Positions 29,490-38,095 are shown, counted from the stretch's first letter. The stretch: DNA of 64,000 bases from Actinomycetes bacterium (GCA_021820105.1 JAKAED010000002.1:1-64000), one strand, 5' to 3'. Translations and numbers: made by a program. The notes: generated from the sequence alone by a model not told the origin.

Positions 29490-29606
29490 CCTACCCCCCG
29501 CGTGGGGGGTAGCGCGGCCCTGTGACCCCGGCCGCACGGGCCGCGGGCGTAGGTTGTGAGCTGCCGAGCCAACCAGCGCTCACCGTCGTGGAAGGAGCAC
29601 CAGCAG

Positions 29607-29798
29607 ATGTCAATGCTCACCCAGCCGTCCCAGACCGCAGGCGCAACCGACCGCTTCCGCGCCCTGTGCGCGGAGCTTGAGGACTACGAGACGCTGCCCG
29701 AGCTCACGCCGAGCGGCCCGCGCACCCGCCTGATCACGGAGCAGAGCCACGAGGACACGCTCGCCGAGTCGATCCTCGCGGGGCTCACGCATCCCTGA
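29607..29798 (+). CDS. small hypothetical protein (63 aa)
   Basis: GGAAGGAG SD upstream; MSMLTQPSQTAGATDRFRALCAELEDYETLPELTPSGPRTRLITEQSHEDTLAESILAGLTHP; terminator follows. Confidence 0.6.
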   Translation: MSMLTQPSQTAGATDRFRALCAELEDYETLPELTPSGPRTRLITEQSHEDTLAESILAGLTHP

Positions 29799-29809
29799 GA
29801 GATGCTGCC

Positions 29810-29835
29810 GCGACCGGCCCCGCTGGGCCGGTCGC
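29810..29835. terminator. hairpin terminator
   Basis: GCGACCGGCCC-CGCT-GGGCCGGTCGC. Confidence 0.65.
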
Positions 29836-29880
29836 ACACACTCCCCGACCAGACCGACGGGCGTGGCGCGTCAGCTGGGC

Positions 29881-30540
29881 TCAGCTGGCCGGGCGCTCGG
29901 GGGCGCTCAGCATCCCCAGCGCGGCGCTGAATGAGACGGCGGCGATCACCGCGTCGGAGCCATAGAAGAAGTGGCGGCCGATGCTGATCGCCGGCGGGCT
30001 CTTGACGCCGCGCGACAGCAGCCCGCGGCTGGTGGCGTCAAGCCGCAGGTCATAACCGCGATCGCGAGAGGCGGTCACGGCATCCTCAGGATCAAGACCG
30101 GCGGTGGCGGCGGCCTCCTCCAGCACCGGTGCGGCCGTGATGTCGAACCCTCCGCAGAAGGCCAGGCGCATCAACGCGAGTGTGAACTGCGCACCGCAGC
30201 CTGCGTCGGCGGCAAAGGCCGCCGCCCGCGCTGCACGGCGACTGTTCATCGGGAAGCGGTGCGGCTCCACCAGCGGCAGCTGCAGGATCTCAGCCTCATG
30301 CTCGGCGGCGCGCAGCCGCTCAGCAGCCAGGTGTTCACGGGCCTCGTCCGCGTCGCTCCCGAGGCCTTCAGAGAGCGGCCCGATCACGGGCACCCAGTCA
30401 ACGGGGCCAAGTGCGCGCTCGACCCGCTCCGCGGTCAGGTAGGACAGCGGATCGTCCAGCGCGAAGAAGAAGCTTGCGTTCGAGGCGCTGGGGCGGGAGC
30501 GGTCTGCCAGCCGCTCTGACAGTTGGATGAGTTCGCCCAT
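29881..30540 (-). CDS. DsbA-like / 2-hydroxychromene-2-carboxylate isomerase family protein
   Basis: FFFALDDPLSYLTAERVERAL N-terminus; C-terminal GVKSPPAISIGRHFFYGSDAV. Confidence 0.8.
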   Translation of the reverse strand: MGELIQLSERLADRSRPSASNASFFFALDDPLSYLTAERVERALGPVDWVPVIGPLSEGLGSDADEAREHLAAERLRAAEHEAEILQLPLVEPHRFPMNSRRAARAAAFAADAGCGAQFTLALMRLAFCGGFDITAAPVLEEAAATAGLDPEDAVTASRDRGYDLRLDATSRGLLSRGVKSPPAISIGRHFFYGSDAVIAAVSFSAALGMLSAPERPAS

Positions 30541-30751
30541 GCCCGAGCATTATCGGCAGCAAACCGCCCGAACCTTCGAGCAAATGACGCAGTTCTCATG
30601 GAAACCTGCGTTGACCGGCATCGTTTTGAGTGCAACTGGCTGGGTATCGCGAATAGCCAACAGCCAGTGCATTTCACAAATTCTTTCTGACAAGTGCTCG
30701 GCCTGCGTATTCTTATAAATGGTTAAGGGTTCGACCTCGTGGAGGCGCAAG

Positions 30752-31453
30752 ATGCCGCAAGTCCCACCACCCAAACGGCATCCGTATGACCAGTGGTCAC
30801 CGGATGCTCGCGCGCTGGATCTAGTTGGCGACAAGTGGACGTTGCTGATCGTCCGCGATCTGGCTGCGGGACCGAGGCGCTTCGTGGAGCTGCAGCGCGT
30901 GCTCCCGGGCATCTCGACCGAGCAGCTGCGTTCGCGGCTGAACCGCATGGTCGCCGACGGCATGCTGACCCGCAAGCGCTACCGAGAGGTACCGCCGCGG
31001 GTTGATTACGAGCTCACGCCCCGAGCGCAGGAGCTGATGCCTGTCCTTGCCGAGTTGGCACTGTGGGGCTACCGCTGGGCCTGGAGCAGGCCAAGGCCGG
31101 GTGAGCGGGTCGACATCGGCGCGATCATGCGACTGGTGCCCGGGCTGGTTTCCGGCGACGGGCACCAGGGTGAGATCCAGTGCACCATCACCGACGGCCA
31201 TCGTGAAGGTGGTCCGCTGAACCTGACGGTCGTGATCGGCTCGGAGCAGAGCACCGTGGCCGAGGCTGAGAGCGAGGCGCCGGATGCTCGCATCAGCGGC
31301 AACACGCACGCCTGGACTGCGGCCTTCTCACCTGGCGGCGGCAGCGACGCGCTGACGATCGAGGGCGACCGCGAGTTGGCCGAGCACATGCTCAGCAGCC
31401 TTGCACGCACGGAATCTCACGACGCTGACGGCGCCGATCGGGCAGTGGCCTGA
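30752..31453 (+). CDS. HxlR-family transcriptional regulator
   Basis: DLVGDKWTLLIVRDLAAGPRRFVELQRVLPGISTEQLRSRLNRMVADGMLTRKRYREVPPRVDYELT. Confidence 0.9.
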   Translation: MPQVPPPKRHPYDQWSPDARALDLVGDKWTLLIVRDLAAGPRRFVELQRVLPGISTEQLRSRLNRMVADGMLTRKRYREVPPRVDYELTPRAQELMPVLAELALWGYRWAWSRPRPGERVDIGAIMRLVPGLVSGDGHQGEIQCTITDGHREGGPLNLTVVIGSEQSTVAEAESEAPDARISGNTHAWTAAFSPGGGSDALTIEGDRELAEHMLSSLARTESHDADGADRAVA

Positions 31454-31522
31454 GCGGAGCTCTCGGGGGCGGGAGCGTAGCGGGACCGGGCGGCCCGGCA
31501 ATACGCCGGGCAGCCTGACCAG

Positions 31523-31607
31523 TACCCGGGGCGGGGATCGAACCCGCAGTGCCCTTTCGGGCAGCGCTTTTTAAGAGCGCCGACTTTGCCAGTTTGTCTA
31601 CCCGGGC
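31523..31607 (-). tRNA. tRNA-Leu (TAA)
   Basis: 85-nt class II tRNA, anticodon loop CTTAAAA, variable arm TGCCCGAAAGGGCA, acceptor GCCCGGG/CCCGGGT. Confidence 0.93.
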
Positions 31608-31752
31608 AGGCCCTGTGCGCCGGGATCTTACCCGCGGCCGCAGCATCTTCCGTGCATGTTTTTGGTGTGTTCGGGAGATATTGGGTGTGGTTTATGACGG
31701 CTGACCGCAACTCTGCGGGTGCTAGGTTGTTGGAATCGGTCTGGAGGCGAAA

Positions 31753-33711
31753 GTGGAAGTTTCTGCACTCAGATACTCAGGTGGGGCCGGTCTGCATGCG
31801 CGTTCACCGCTGCTCAGACTCCAGTCGGATGAGCGCCTTGTGGGCGTCATCAGGCGCGGCAACCAGGCCGCCTTTGAGGTGCTCGTCTCCCGGTACCAGA
31901 GCAGGCTGCTGTCCTTCTGCCGACACATGCTCGGCTCGCGTGAGGACGCTGAGGACGTGCTGCAGGACGTCTTCACCGCGGCCTACAACGCGATGCTGGC
32001 AGACGACCGCCCAATCAACGTGCGGCCGTGGCTCTACCGGATCGCGCGCAACCGCTGCCTGAACCATCTGCGCCGCAACACCGCCGTCGGCGTGGACTCC
32101 ATGGACGTCCACCTCTCCGAGCACGGCGCCAGCACCGCTGACAAGGTGCATGAGCGCGAGGAGTTCAGGTTGCTGCTGGGCGACATTCAGGACCTGCCTG
32201 AGACGCAGCGCACCGCCCTGGTGCTGCGCGAGCTCGATGCGCTCTCCTATGAGCAGATTGCTGAGGCGATGGAAACCTCCGTCTCCAGCGTGAAGTCGCT
32301 GCTCGTGCGCGCGCGCGTGTCACTGACCGAGGCAGCGGAGGCGCGTCTGTTGAGCTGCGACCAGGTTCGTGAGGAGCTGGCCGAGGTGGCGGAGGGCATC
32401 CGGCGCAAGATCAGCGCGCCGACCCGCCGGCACGTCAAGAACTGCAGTCGCTGCGAGCTCTTCCAGGGCGAGCTGCACCGCTCCAGCCGCGCGCTGTCTG
32501 CGCTGGCGCCGATCGGGCCGCTGGCGCTGCTGCATAAGCTGCTGTTCGCCCACACAATCACCCACTCCGCCGGCTCAGCCGGTGCGGCCGGTGCCGCCGG
32601 CGCGGCCGGATCAGCCGGCTCTGCGGGCGCCGCTGGCGCAACCGGTGCGGCCGGTGCTGCGGGCGCGGCCGGAGCCGCCGGTGCAGCCGGAGCTGCTGCC
32701 GGTACCGGATTTGGCGGCACCGGCCTGCTGACCGCCGGCGTCGGCGCGGTTGCCAGCAAGGCGGCAGCCGGAATCGCTGCAGCGGCGTTGGTCACGGCCG
32801 GCACCGTGGCCGTCTCACAGAACAACCATCAGGCGCATGGCCCGGCCGCCGGCGCGATCCTCTCCCACTCCATCAACTCAGGCCTGCAGAGCGCGATCGG
32901 CGCCGCTCCGCAGGTCGGCGCGGTGGCCGCCGGTCCCGGGCTGAGCACGCCGCTGCCAACCTTCAGCCACAGGAGCGTCAGGCCGGCCACCGCCGCCAAG
33001 GCTCCCACCACTGCCGCCGGCAACACCAACGCCGCCGCCACGTCCGCTTCCACTCAGGCGGTGCCGCCCACCACCTACCGGACGCCGCGGATGAACGCGA
33101 TCGCCCTGAACGGCCCGACCGGTGCCTCAGCGACGCCGGAAGCGCCGGTGAGCACCACGGTGATCAGCGCGCCGAACTCAGCCGGCAGCGGCGAGGTGAG
33201 CCCGCTCGTGCCGAACTCAGGGGCCGTGGGGGTTCCAAGCACGTCAACGGCGGGTCCCGTGACGACGACCCGCACACCTGGCGCCACCGCCGCCACCGCG
33301 CCGACCAACACCGGCACGACGGCTGCGGGCACGACGCCGCTCGGCACGACGGTGCCCGGCACCACGCCGTCATCCAGCACCACGCCGACGGGCACCATCG
33401 GCACCGGCACGACCCCCACGAGCAGCACGGGGACCGGCACCGTACCGACGGTCACGGAGCCGACGACCACACCGACCGGCACGGTGCCGCAGAGCACGAC
33501 TCCGACGGTCACCGCCCCGGTGACCACACCCACCGGCACGGTGCCGCAGAGCACCACACCAACCGGAACCGCCCCGCAGACGACCACGGCGCCGGCGACC
33601 ACCGCTCCGACCCTGACCGATCCGCAGACCACCACAGGACCGGCGCAGAGCTCACCCACCAACGCGACTCCGCAGGTCTCCACCACCGGTCAGACGGGCC
33701 TCCAGCCCTAA
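31753..33711 (+). CDS. ECF sigma-70 family factor with long collagen-like/TM/Thr-Pro-rich C-terminal extension
   Basis: FEVLVSRYQSRLLSFCRHMLGSREDAEDVLQDVF..., LSYEQIAEAMETSVSSVKSLLVRAR; HVKNCSRC; (GAA)n; hydrophobic segment; TTPTGT repeats. Confidence 0.88.
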   Translation: MEVSALRYSGGAGLHARSPLLRLQSDERLVGVIRRGNQAAFEVLVSRYQSRLLSFCRHMLGSREDAEDVLQDVFTAAYNAMLADDRPINVRPWLYRIARNRCLNHLRRNTAVGVDSMDVHLSEHGASTADKVHEREEFRLLLGDIQDLPETQRTALVLRELDALSYEQIAEAMETSVSSVKSLLVRARVSLTEAAEARLLSCDQVREELAEVAEGIRRKISAPTRRHVKNCSRCELFQGELHRSSRALSALAPIGPLALLHKLLFAHTITHSAGSAGAAGAAGAAGSAGSAGAAGATGAAGAAGAAGAAGAAGAAAGTGFGGTGLLTAGVGAVASKAAAGIAAAALVTAGTVAVSQNNHQAHGPAAGAILSHSINSGLQSAIGAAPQVGAVAAGPGLSTPLPTFSHRSVRPATAAKAPTTAAGNTNAAATSASTQAVPPTTYRTPRMNAIALNGPTGASATPEAPVSTTVISAPNSAGSGEVSPLVPNSGAVGVPSTSTAGPVTTTRTPGATAATAPTNTGTTAAGTTPLGTTVPGTTPSSSTTPTGTIGTGTTPTSSTGTGTVPTVTEPTTTPTGTVPQSTTPTVTAPVTTPTGTVPQSTTPTGTAPQTTTAPATTAPTLTDPQTTTGPAQSSPTNATPQVSTTGQTGLQP

Positions 33712-33778
33712 CGCGAACCGGTCCCAGGCACCTGCTCAGCGACATGCTCGGCCGCAGATCCGTAGGATCTGGCCGACC

Positions 33779-34108
33779 TTGATCGATTTTTCTGACTTTC
33801 TGAAGGTGGACATGCGCGTGGGCAGCGTGATGGCGGTTGACGCCTTCCCGGAGGCGCGCAAGCCCGCCTGGAAGCTGACCATCGACTTTGGCCCGGAGAT
33901 CGGGATCAAGCGCTCATCCGCCCAGATCACCAACTACACCCGCGATGAGCTGCTTGGCACGCTCGTGGTGGCCGTGGTCAACTTCCCGCCCCGCCAGATC
34001 GGGCCCTTCATGTCAGAGGTACTGGTCCTGGGGGCGCTGGACCCCGAACTTGGCGTGGTGCTGCTGCGGCCTGATCAGGCCGCAGCAATCGGCTCACGCA
34101 TCGGCTGA
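33779..34108 (+). CDS. csaA: CsaA-like tRNA-binding domain protein
   Basis: FLKVDMRVGSVMAVDAFPEARKPAWKLTIDFGPEIGIKRSSAQIT...VVNFPPRQIGPFMSEVLVLG. Confidence 0.9.
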   Translation: MIDFSDFLKVDMRVGSVMAVDAFPEARKPAWKLTIDFGPEIGIKRSSAQITNYTRDELLGTLVVAVVNFPPRQIGPFMSEVLVLGALDPELGVVLLRPDQAAAIGSRIG

Positions 34109-34124
34109 GCGGCCGCTGGTCTGC

Positions 34125-34802
34125 TCAGACGGTGTGCACGTCGCCGGGGTTCATCACCAGGACCTGAGAGCTCGTGGCCGCCTCAACGTCCGCCTTGAAG
34201 GCGTGCGCATCGGTCTCAATCGGCGGGAAGGTGTTGTAGTGGCACGGGATGACGGTGCCCGCCCCCACCAGCTCGGCGGCATCGACCGCGTCAAAGCGGT
34301 CCATCGTGTAGTGCCCGCCGATGCACATCAGCGCAAAGTCGATCTTGGTGCGCTTGCCGACCAGCTTCAGATCTGAGAACAGCGCCGTGTCACCGAGGTG
34401 ATAAACGACTGTCCCCCCGAGGTTGACAAGCAGGCCGGCCGGGGTTGAGACCGTGCCCTTGGGCGTTGTCGAGGTGTGCCAGGCGGGCACCATCTTCACC
34501 CAGCCCCAGTCGAACTCGACCGTTCCGCCGATGTTGATGTCAAGCGCCGTGACGCCGTCCTCGGCTCCGAACTCGTGAGCGAGCTCGACCATCGCCAGCA
34601 CCGGGGCCCCGGTGCGCTTGGCGATCGGCACAACATCGGCGACGTGATCCCCATGGCCGTGGGTCACGAGGATGGTTGTGGGGTTGAGGCTCTCCGCCGG
34701 GACAACCGCCTTTGGGTTGCCTGTCAGGAACGGGTCAATGAGCACTGAGGTGTCGCCATCGACCAGCTCGAAGGTGGCGTGGCCGTGGTACCTGATCTCC
34801 AT
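34125..34802 (-). CDS. UPF0173-type metal-dependent hydrolase (MBL fold)
   Basis: MEIRYHGHATFELVDGDTSVLIDPFLTGNP..., VTHGHGDHVAD. Confidence 0.9.
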   Translation of the reverse strand: MEIRYHGHATFELVDGDTSVLIDPFLTGNPKAVVPAESLNPTTILVTHGHGDHVADVVPIAKRTGAPVLAMVELAHEFGAEDGVTALDINIGGTVEFDWGWVKMVPAWHTSTTPKGTVSTPAGLLVNLGGTVVYHLGDTALFSDLKLVGKRTKIDFALMCIGGHYTMDRFDAVDAAELVGAGTVIPCHYNTFPPIETDAHAFKADVEAATSSQVLVMNPGDVHTV

Positions 34803-34807
34803 GGTGG

Positions 34808-35158
34808 TCAGTCCTCCTGATCTGTCGCTTTGTCGGTGCCGGCTGCCGCGCCGGGGTCGCCCAGCTCGCGAGCGAGCTCAAGGCCGACTGCTACCCCCAC
34901 GAGCATCGTCAGGCGCGTCTCCTCCGCGAACAGCGTCCTGATCGCAACCAGGCGCTCCTGCGGATCCTGCGTGTTCACAGCCTCTCTGACGGCCGCATTG
35001 TGGGCGCTGTCAAACCAGCCTCCCTCATGCAGGGCGCTGCCCAGCACGCGTTCAAGGGATGGTGCCGCACGGCTCACCAGCGCCTGCGCCTCGCTCAGGC
35101 GTCCGGGTTCGCTCAGCGCGGCAATGGCGGCGTCAATGTCGGAATCGGTGAAGCTCAC
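34808..35158 (-). CDS. hypothetical helical protein
   Basis: 116 aa coherent ORF downstream of the rhomboid-like gene. Confidence 0.55.
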   Translation of the reverse strand: MSFTDSDIDAAIAALSEPGRLSEAQALVSRAAPSLERVLGSALHEGGWFDSAHNAAVREAVNTQDPQERLVAIRTLFAEETRLTMLVGVAVGLELARELGDPGAAAGTDKATDQED

Positions 35159-35212
35159 TGCGTATCGGAGCTTTGCAGATAGTCGGCGGCGATGCGCTGG
35201 CCCGGCCGCGCC

Positions 35213-35971
35213 TCAGTGATGGATCCGCGTGAGCAGAAAACCCAGGATCAGTCCGGCGGCGACACCCACGCCACCAGCCACCCAGCTCGCCTGCGGTGAC
35301 GCCAGCGGCATCAGCGCGACCGTCCCGGCCAGCACGCCGGCACCAAGCAGGTCACCCTCAAACTCGTCCTTGCGCACCAGCTTGGTCAGGTCGGGGACGG
35401 CCCAGGCGCAGATCAGCGCGAGCGCCGCGCCGTTTCCACCCATGAACGGCCCGCCGCCCACCCGACTAGCCACGGCCAACCCGCCCGCGCCGCCGATCAA
35501 CGCCAGCGCTCCGACCACGACCGGTCCGTGACGACGCTCCATCAGCCAGCCGAACAGCGCGATGACGAGCAGCGCGATGAACGCGTAGCCGGTGTTGTCG
35601 TACACGAACGGGGCAACCAACACACGCCACCACTGGTGTGAGGGTCCCCCCCAGACCATGAGGTCGGCGGGGTTGATCAGGTTGGTGCGCCAGATCAGGG
35701 CGCCGAGCACGCCCAGCAGCACAAGCACCCAGGCGACATAGGGGTGAGACTCGTGCCGGATGCCGGGGATCTCACCACGGCGCAGGCGCGGCAGGGACGG
35801 CGTCGCCGGGCGGCGGCTGACGCGCTCTGCGATCCGCCCGTTGCGGTCGATCTTGGGGGCGCGCTTGCGCAACCTCGTGCCGCAGTACGGGCACTCGGTT
35901 ATGTACGGGCTCACCTCTGATCCACAGTTCTTACAGACCACAAAGAGATCAGGACCGCCCGCACTCACGAC
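35213..35971 (-). CDS. zinc-ribbon rhomboid-like membrane protein, probably catalytically inactive
   Basis: CKNCGSEVSPYITECPYCGTRL, then rhomboid-like TM core WWRVLVAPFVY...FMGGNGAALALICAW; start inferred as GTG near 35971. Confidence 0.7.
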   Translation of the reverse strand, partial: VVSAGGPDLFVVCKNCGSEVSPYITECPYCGTRLRKRAPKIDRNGRIAERVSRRPATPSLPRLRRGEIPGIRHESHPYVAWVLVLLGVLGALIWRTNLINPADLMVWGGPSHQWWRVLVAPFVYDNTGYAFIALLVIALFGWLMERRHGPVVVGALALIGGAGGLAVASRVGGGPFMGGNGAALALICAWAVPDLTKLVRKDEFEGDLLGAGVLAGTVALMPLASPQASWVAGGVGVAAGLILGFLLTRIHH

Positions 35972-36098
35972 GTCAAGTGTAAAGCCGAGTTGGGGCCCGC
36001 CGCAGCCTGTGTTGGAGTGGGAACCGACAGGCCCGATCAACCCACTTCCAGATCAGCGGACGAACATCCTTCCCGTGATCTCGCTAGGGTTAGAGAAG

Positions 36099-36347
36099 AT
36101 GTCCGCGATGAAGATGCGCCGGAGCCTGGCTGATCTGGAAAAGGAGTTCCGCCAGCAGACGGAGATTGAGGAGCGGCGGCGTATGCAACTGGAGCGCACC
36201 GCTGCGGTGCGCTCGCGCCAGCGCTGGCACGCCCGGGAGCGCAAGCGCAGCTCCAAGCGCTTCTATGTGCTCACGGCGACGCTGGCGCTCACCGCGATCC
36301 TCGTGACGGTCGCGATGTTTGCGACCCTCTACCTGCTGCTGGTCTAG
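36099..36347 (+). CDS. small coiled-coil single-TM protein
   Basis: MSAMKMRRSLADLEKEFRQQTEIEERRRMQLERTAAVRSRQRWHARERKRSSKRFYVLTATLALTAILVTVAMFATLYLLLV. Confidence 0.65.
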   Translation: MSAMKMRRSLADLEKEFRQQTEIEERRRMQLERTAAVRSRQRWHARERKRSSKRFYVLTATLALTAILVTVAMFATLYLLLV

Positions 36348-36454
36348 GGCGCCGCCGACGGCGGCGCCGAGAACATCAACGTGCCCGGGGCTTCTACCTG
36401 CCGGGTTTGACGGCGCTGCCCGAGCGGCCAGCGCCGGCGCCTCAGGTGGCTACC

Positions 36455-36578
36455 GGCTGCTCGGAGACGGGCGGCTCGCGGACCAGGCTACTCGGAGACG
36501 GACGGCTCGCCGACCAGGCCGCTCGGAGACGGGCAGTTCGCCGATCAGGCTACTCGGAGACGGGCGGCTCGCCGAGCT
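36455..36578. repeat. 31-bp tandem repeat x4 overlapping the csrA 3' end
   Basis: Units 36455-36485, 36486-36516, 36517-36547, 36548-36578; consensus GGCTACTCGGAGACGGGCGGCTCGCCGACCA. Confidence 0.93.
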
Positions 36579-36792
36579 CGTGCAGCGCGGCGTCAACCTC
36601 GGCGGCAACATGCTCGGAGCCGTCGGCATGCTCAGCGCGGATCTCAAGGTAGACCTCCTTGCGGAACACCGGCACATCACGCGGCGCCTGTATCCCGATC
36701 CGCACCTTCTCACCCACGATCGCCAGCACCGAGATCTCGATCTCGTCCCCGATCATGATGCTCTGATTTGACTTCCGTGTTAGAACCAGCAT
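36550..36792 (-). CDS. csrA: carbon storage regulator CsrA
   Basis: [51 protein letters not shown]. Confidence 0.97.
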   Translation of the reverse strand: MLVLTRKSNQSIMIGDEIEISVLAIVGEKVRIGIQAPRDVPVFRKEVYLEIRAEHADGSEHVAAEVDAALHELGEPPVSE

Positions 36793-36998
36793 CCGTTTCT
36801 CCCCGGTTGGGGGTTGTGCAGGAACACGTTCCGGGTGGTGCTCCTCTGTCGGCTCCGGGTGGCCGAACAACCCCAAAGTCCCAGGATACCCCGATACCGC
36901 TGGGTCTTTCAAGATTTTGCCAGGGTGATTAACCAAATACACCCTGTAAAGGACCGCTGGCGGAGAAGTCCAGCCTCCACGGTATGCTGACCGTCTCT

Positions 36999-37559
36999 AT
37001 GCCAAGACGTTCTTTGCGACCGGAGTTGAACCGGATCCGCGGCTGGGTGCGCCAGGGGCGCACCGACGCGTGGATCGCGCATCAGCTCGAGGTCACCGTT
37101 CAACAGATCCAAGCCTTCAAGCGCGAACAGGCGCTGGAGCCAGATGCGGATCCCGAAACAACCGTCGCCATCTCCGATTTTGATGACGAGATCGACCTGC
37201 GTGCCGAGGACGATGCACTGATAGCCGCCGAGCTGGACGCTGAAGCGGCTGCTGCCGCAGAACAGGCGGACGCCGAACAGGACCAGGATGATTCTGACAA
37301 GCCCAAGCGCCGGCGCGGCCGTCGTGGAGGCCGCAGCGGGCGCGCCAAGCGCAAGGCCGGCGGCCCGTGGGAGGCGACCTTTGACCACGGCGATGAGGGC
37401 ATCGGGCTTTGGCTCGACCCGGCCGTGCAGGACGACCCGGTCTACGCCGAGTCATGGGCGGGACACCGCCCCGTGGAGGTCACGATCGAGGAGGACCGGA
37501 TCGTGATCCGCCGTGCCGGCTCTGATGAGCCGGAGGACGGCGAGGAGTCAGAGGACTGA
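36999..37559 (+). CDS. hypothetical protein: HTH-like N-terminus, acidic linker, Arg/Gly-rich basic patch
   Basis: LNRIRGWVRQGRTDAWIAHQLEVTVQQIQAFKREQ; KPKRRRGRRGGRSGRAKRKAGG. Confidence 0.75.
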   Translation: MPRRSLRPELNRIRGWVRQGRTDAWIAHQLEVTVQQIQAFKREQALEPDADPETTVAISDFDDEIDLRAEDDALIAAELDAEAAAAAEQADAEQDQDDSDKPKRRRGRRGGRSGRAKRKAGGPWEATFDHGDEGIGLWLDPAVQDDPVYAESWAGHRPVEVTIEEDRIVIRRAGSDEPEDGEESED

Positions 37560-37565
37560 TTTGCG

Positions 37566-37600
37566 TCTGGGGTCGGCGAGCACCGCTCGCCGACCCCAGA
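37566..37600. terminator. strong hairpin, 16-bp perfect stem
   Basis: TCTGGGGTCGGCGAGC-ACC-GCTCGCCGACCCCAGA just after the 37559 stop. Confidence 0.65.
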
Positions 37601-37745
37601 GCGCGCTCCCAGCCGCGTCAGCGCCACCAGCGACCCTCGTCGGCTCCAGAGCGCGCTCCCAGCCGCGTCAGCGCCGCCAGCGACCGTCGTCGGCCCCAGA
37701 GCGCACTCCCAGCCGCGTCAGCGCCACCAGCGACCCTCGCTGGCC
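37596..37745. repeat. 50-bp tandem repeat x3
   Basis: CCAGAGCGCGCTCCCAGCCGCGTCAGCGCCACCAGCGACCCTCGTCGGCT starting at 37596, 37646 and 37696. Confidence 0.93.
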
Positions 37746-37753
37746 CGTACCGC

Positions 37754-38095
37754 TCACTGGTCCGGCTCTTCGGCCCGCCTGACGCCACCGCCCCAGTCGC
37801 TGGCGCTGCGCGCGTAGCGGGCAAACGCCGCGCCGGCAACGGTCGACACGTCCCAGGCCTCGGGGGTGCCCGGCGCCACCGTGTAGGCGAGCTCAAAGCA
37901 CCAGTCGGTGCCCTCACGGAGGTAGTACTCGGCCAGCTCGCGGGTCGTGAACCTGCCGCCGACCCGGCGTCGCAGCTCAACGTAGATCTCCTCGCTGACG
38001 CGCTCCAGCGGGCGCCGCTCAGCCGGCTCTGCCTCATTGATGCGGCGCTGACCGTCCTCCCATAGCCCCATCAGCACGTCAAAGTCGTCAGCCAT
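37754..38095 (-). CDS. hypothetical protein
   Basis: MADDFDVLMGLWEDGQRRINEAEPAERRPLERVSEEIYVELRRRVGGRFTTRELAEYYLREGTDWCFELAYTVAP. Confidence 0.75.
   Translation of the reverse strand: MADDFDVLMGLWEDGQRRINEAEPAERRPLERVSEEIYVELRRRVGGRFTTRELAEYYLREGTDWCFELAYTVAPGTPEAWDVSTVAGAAFARYARSASDWGGGVRRAEEPDQ

Noticed and set aside
33075-33686. 203-aa minus-strand ORF (VVVCGSVRVGAVVAGAVVVCG...)
   Set aside because: Shadow of the Thr/Pro-rich repeat coding region of the sigma-factor gene; periodic composition follows from the repeats on the coding strand.
36455-36578. CRISPR array
   Set aside because: Contiguous 31-bp tandem units without spacers; no cas genes in the window.
37596-37745. CRISPR array or riboswitch tandem
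   Set aside because: Head-to-tail 50-bp units with no spacers and no recognisable riboswitch core.
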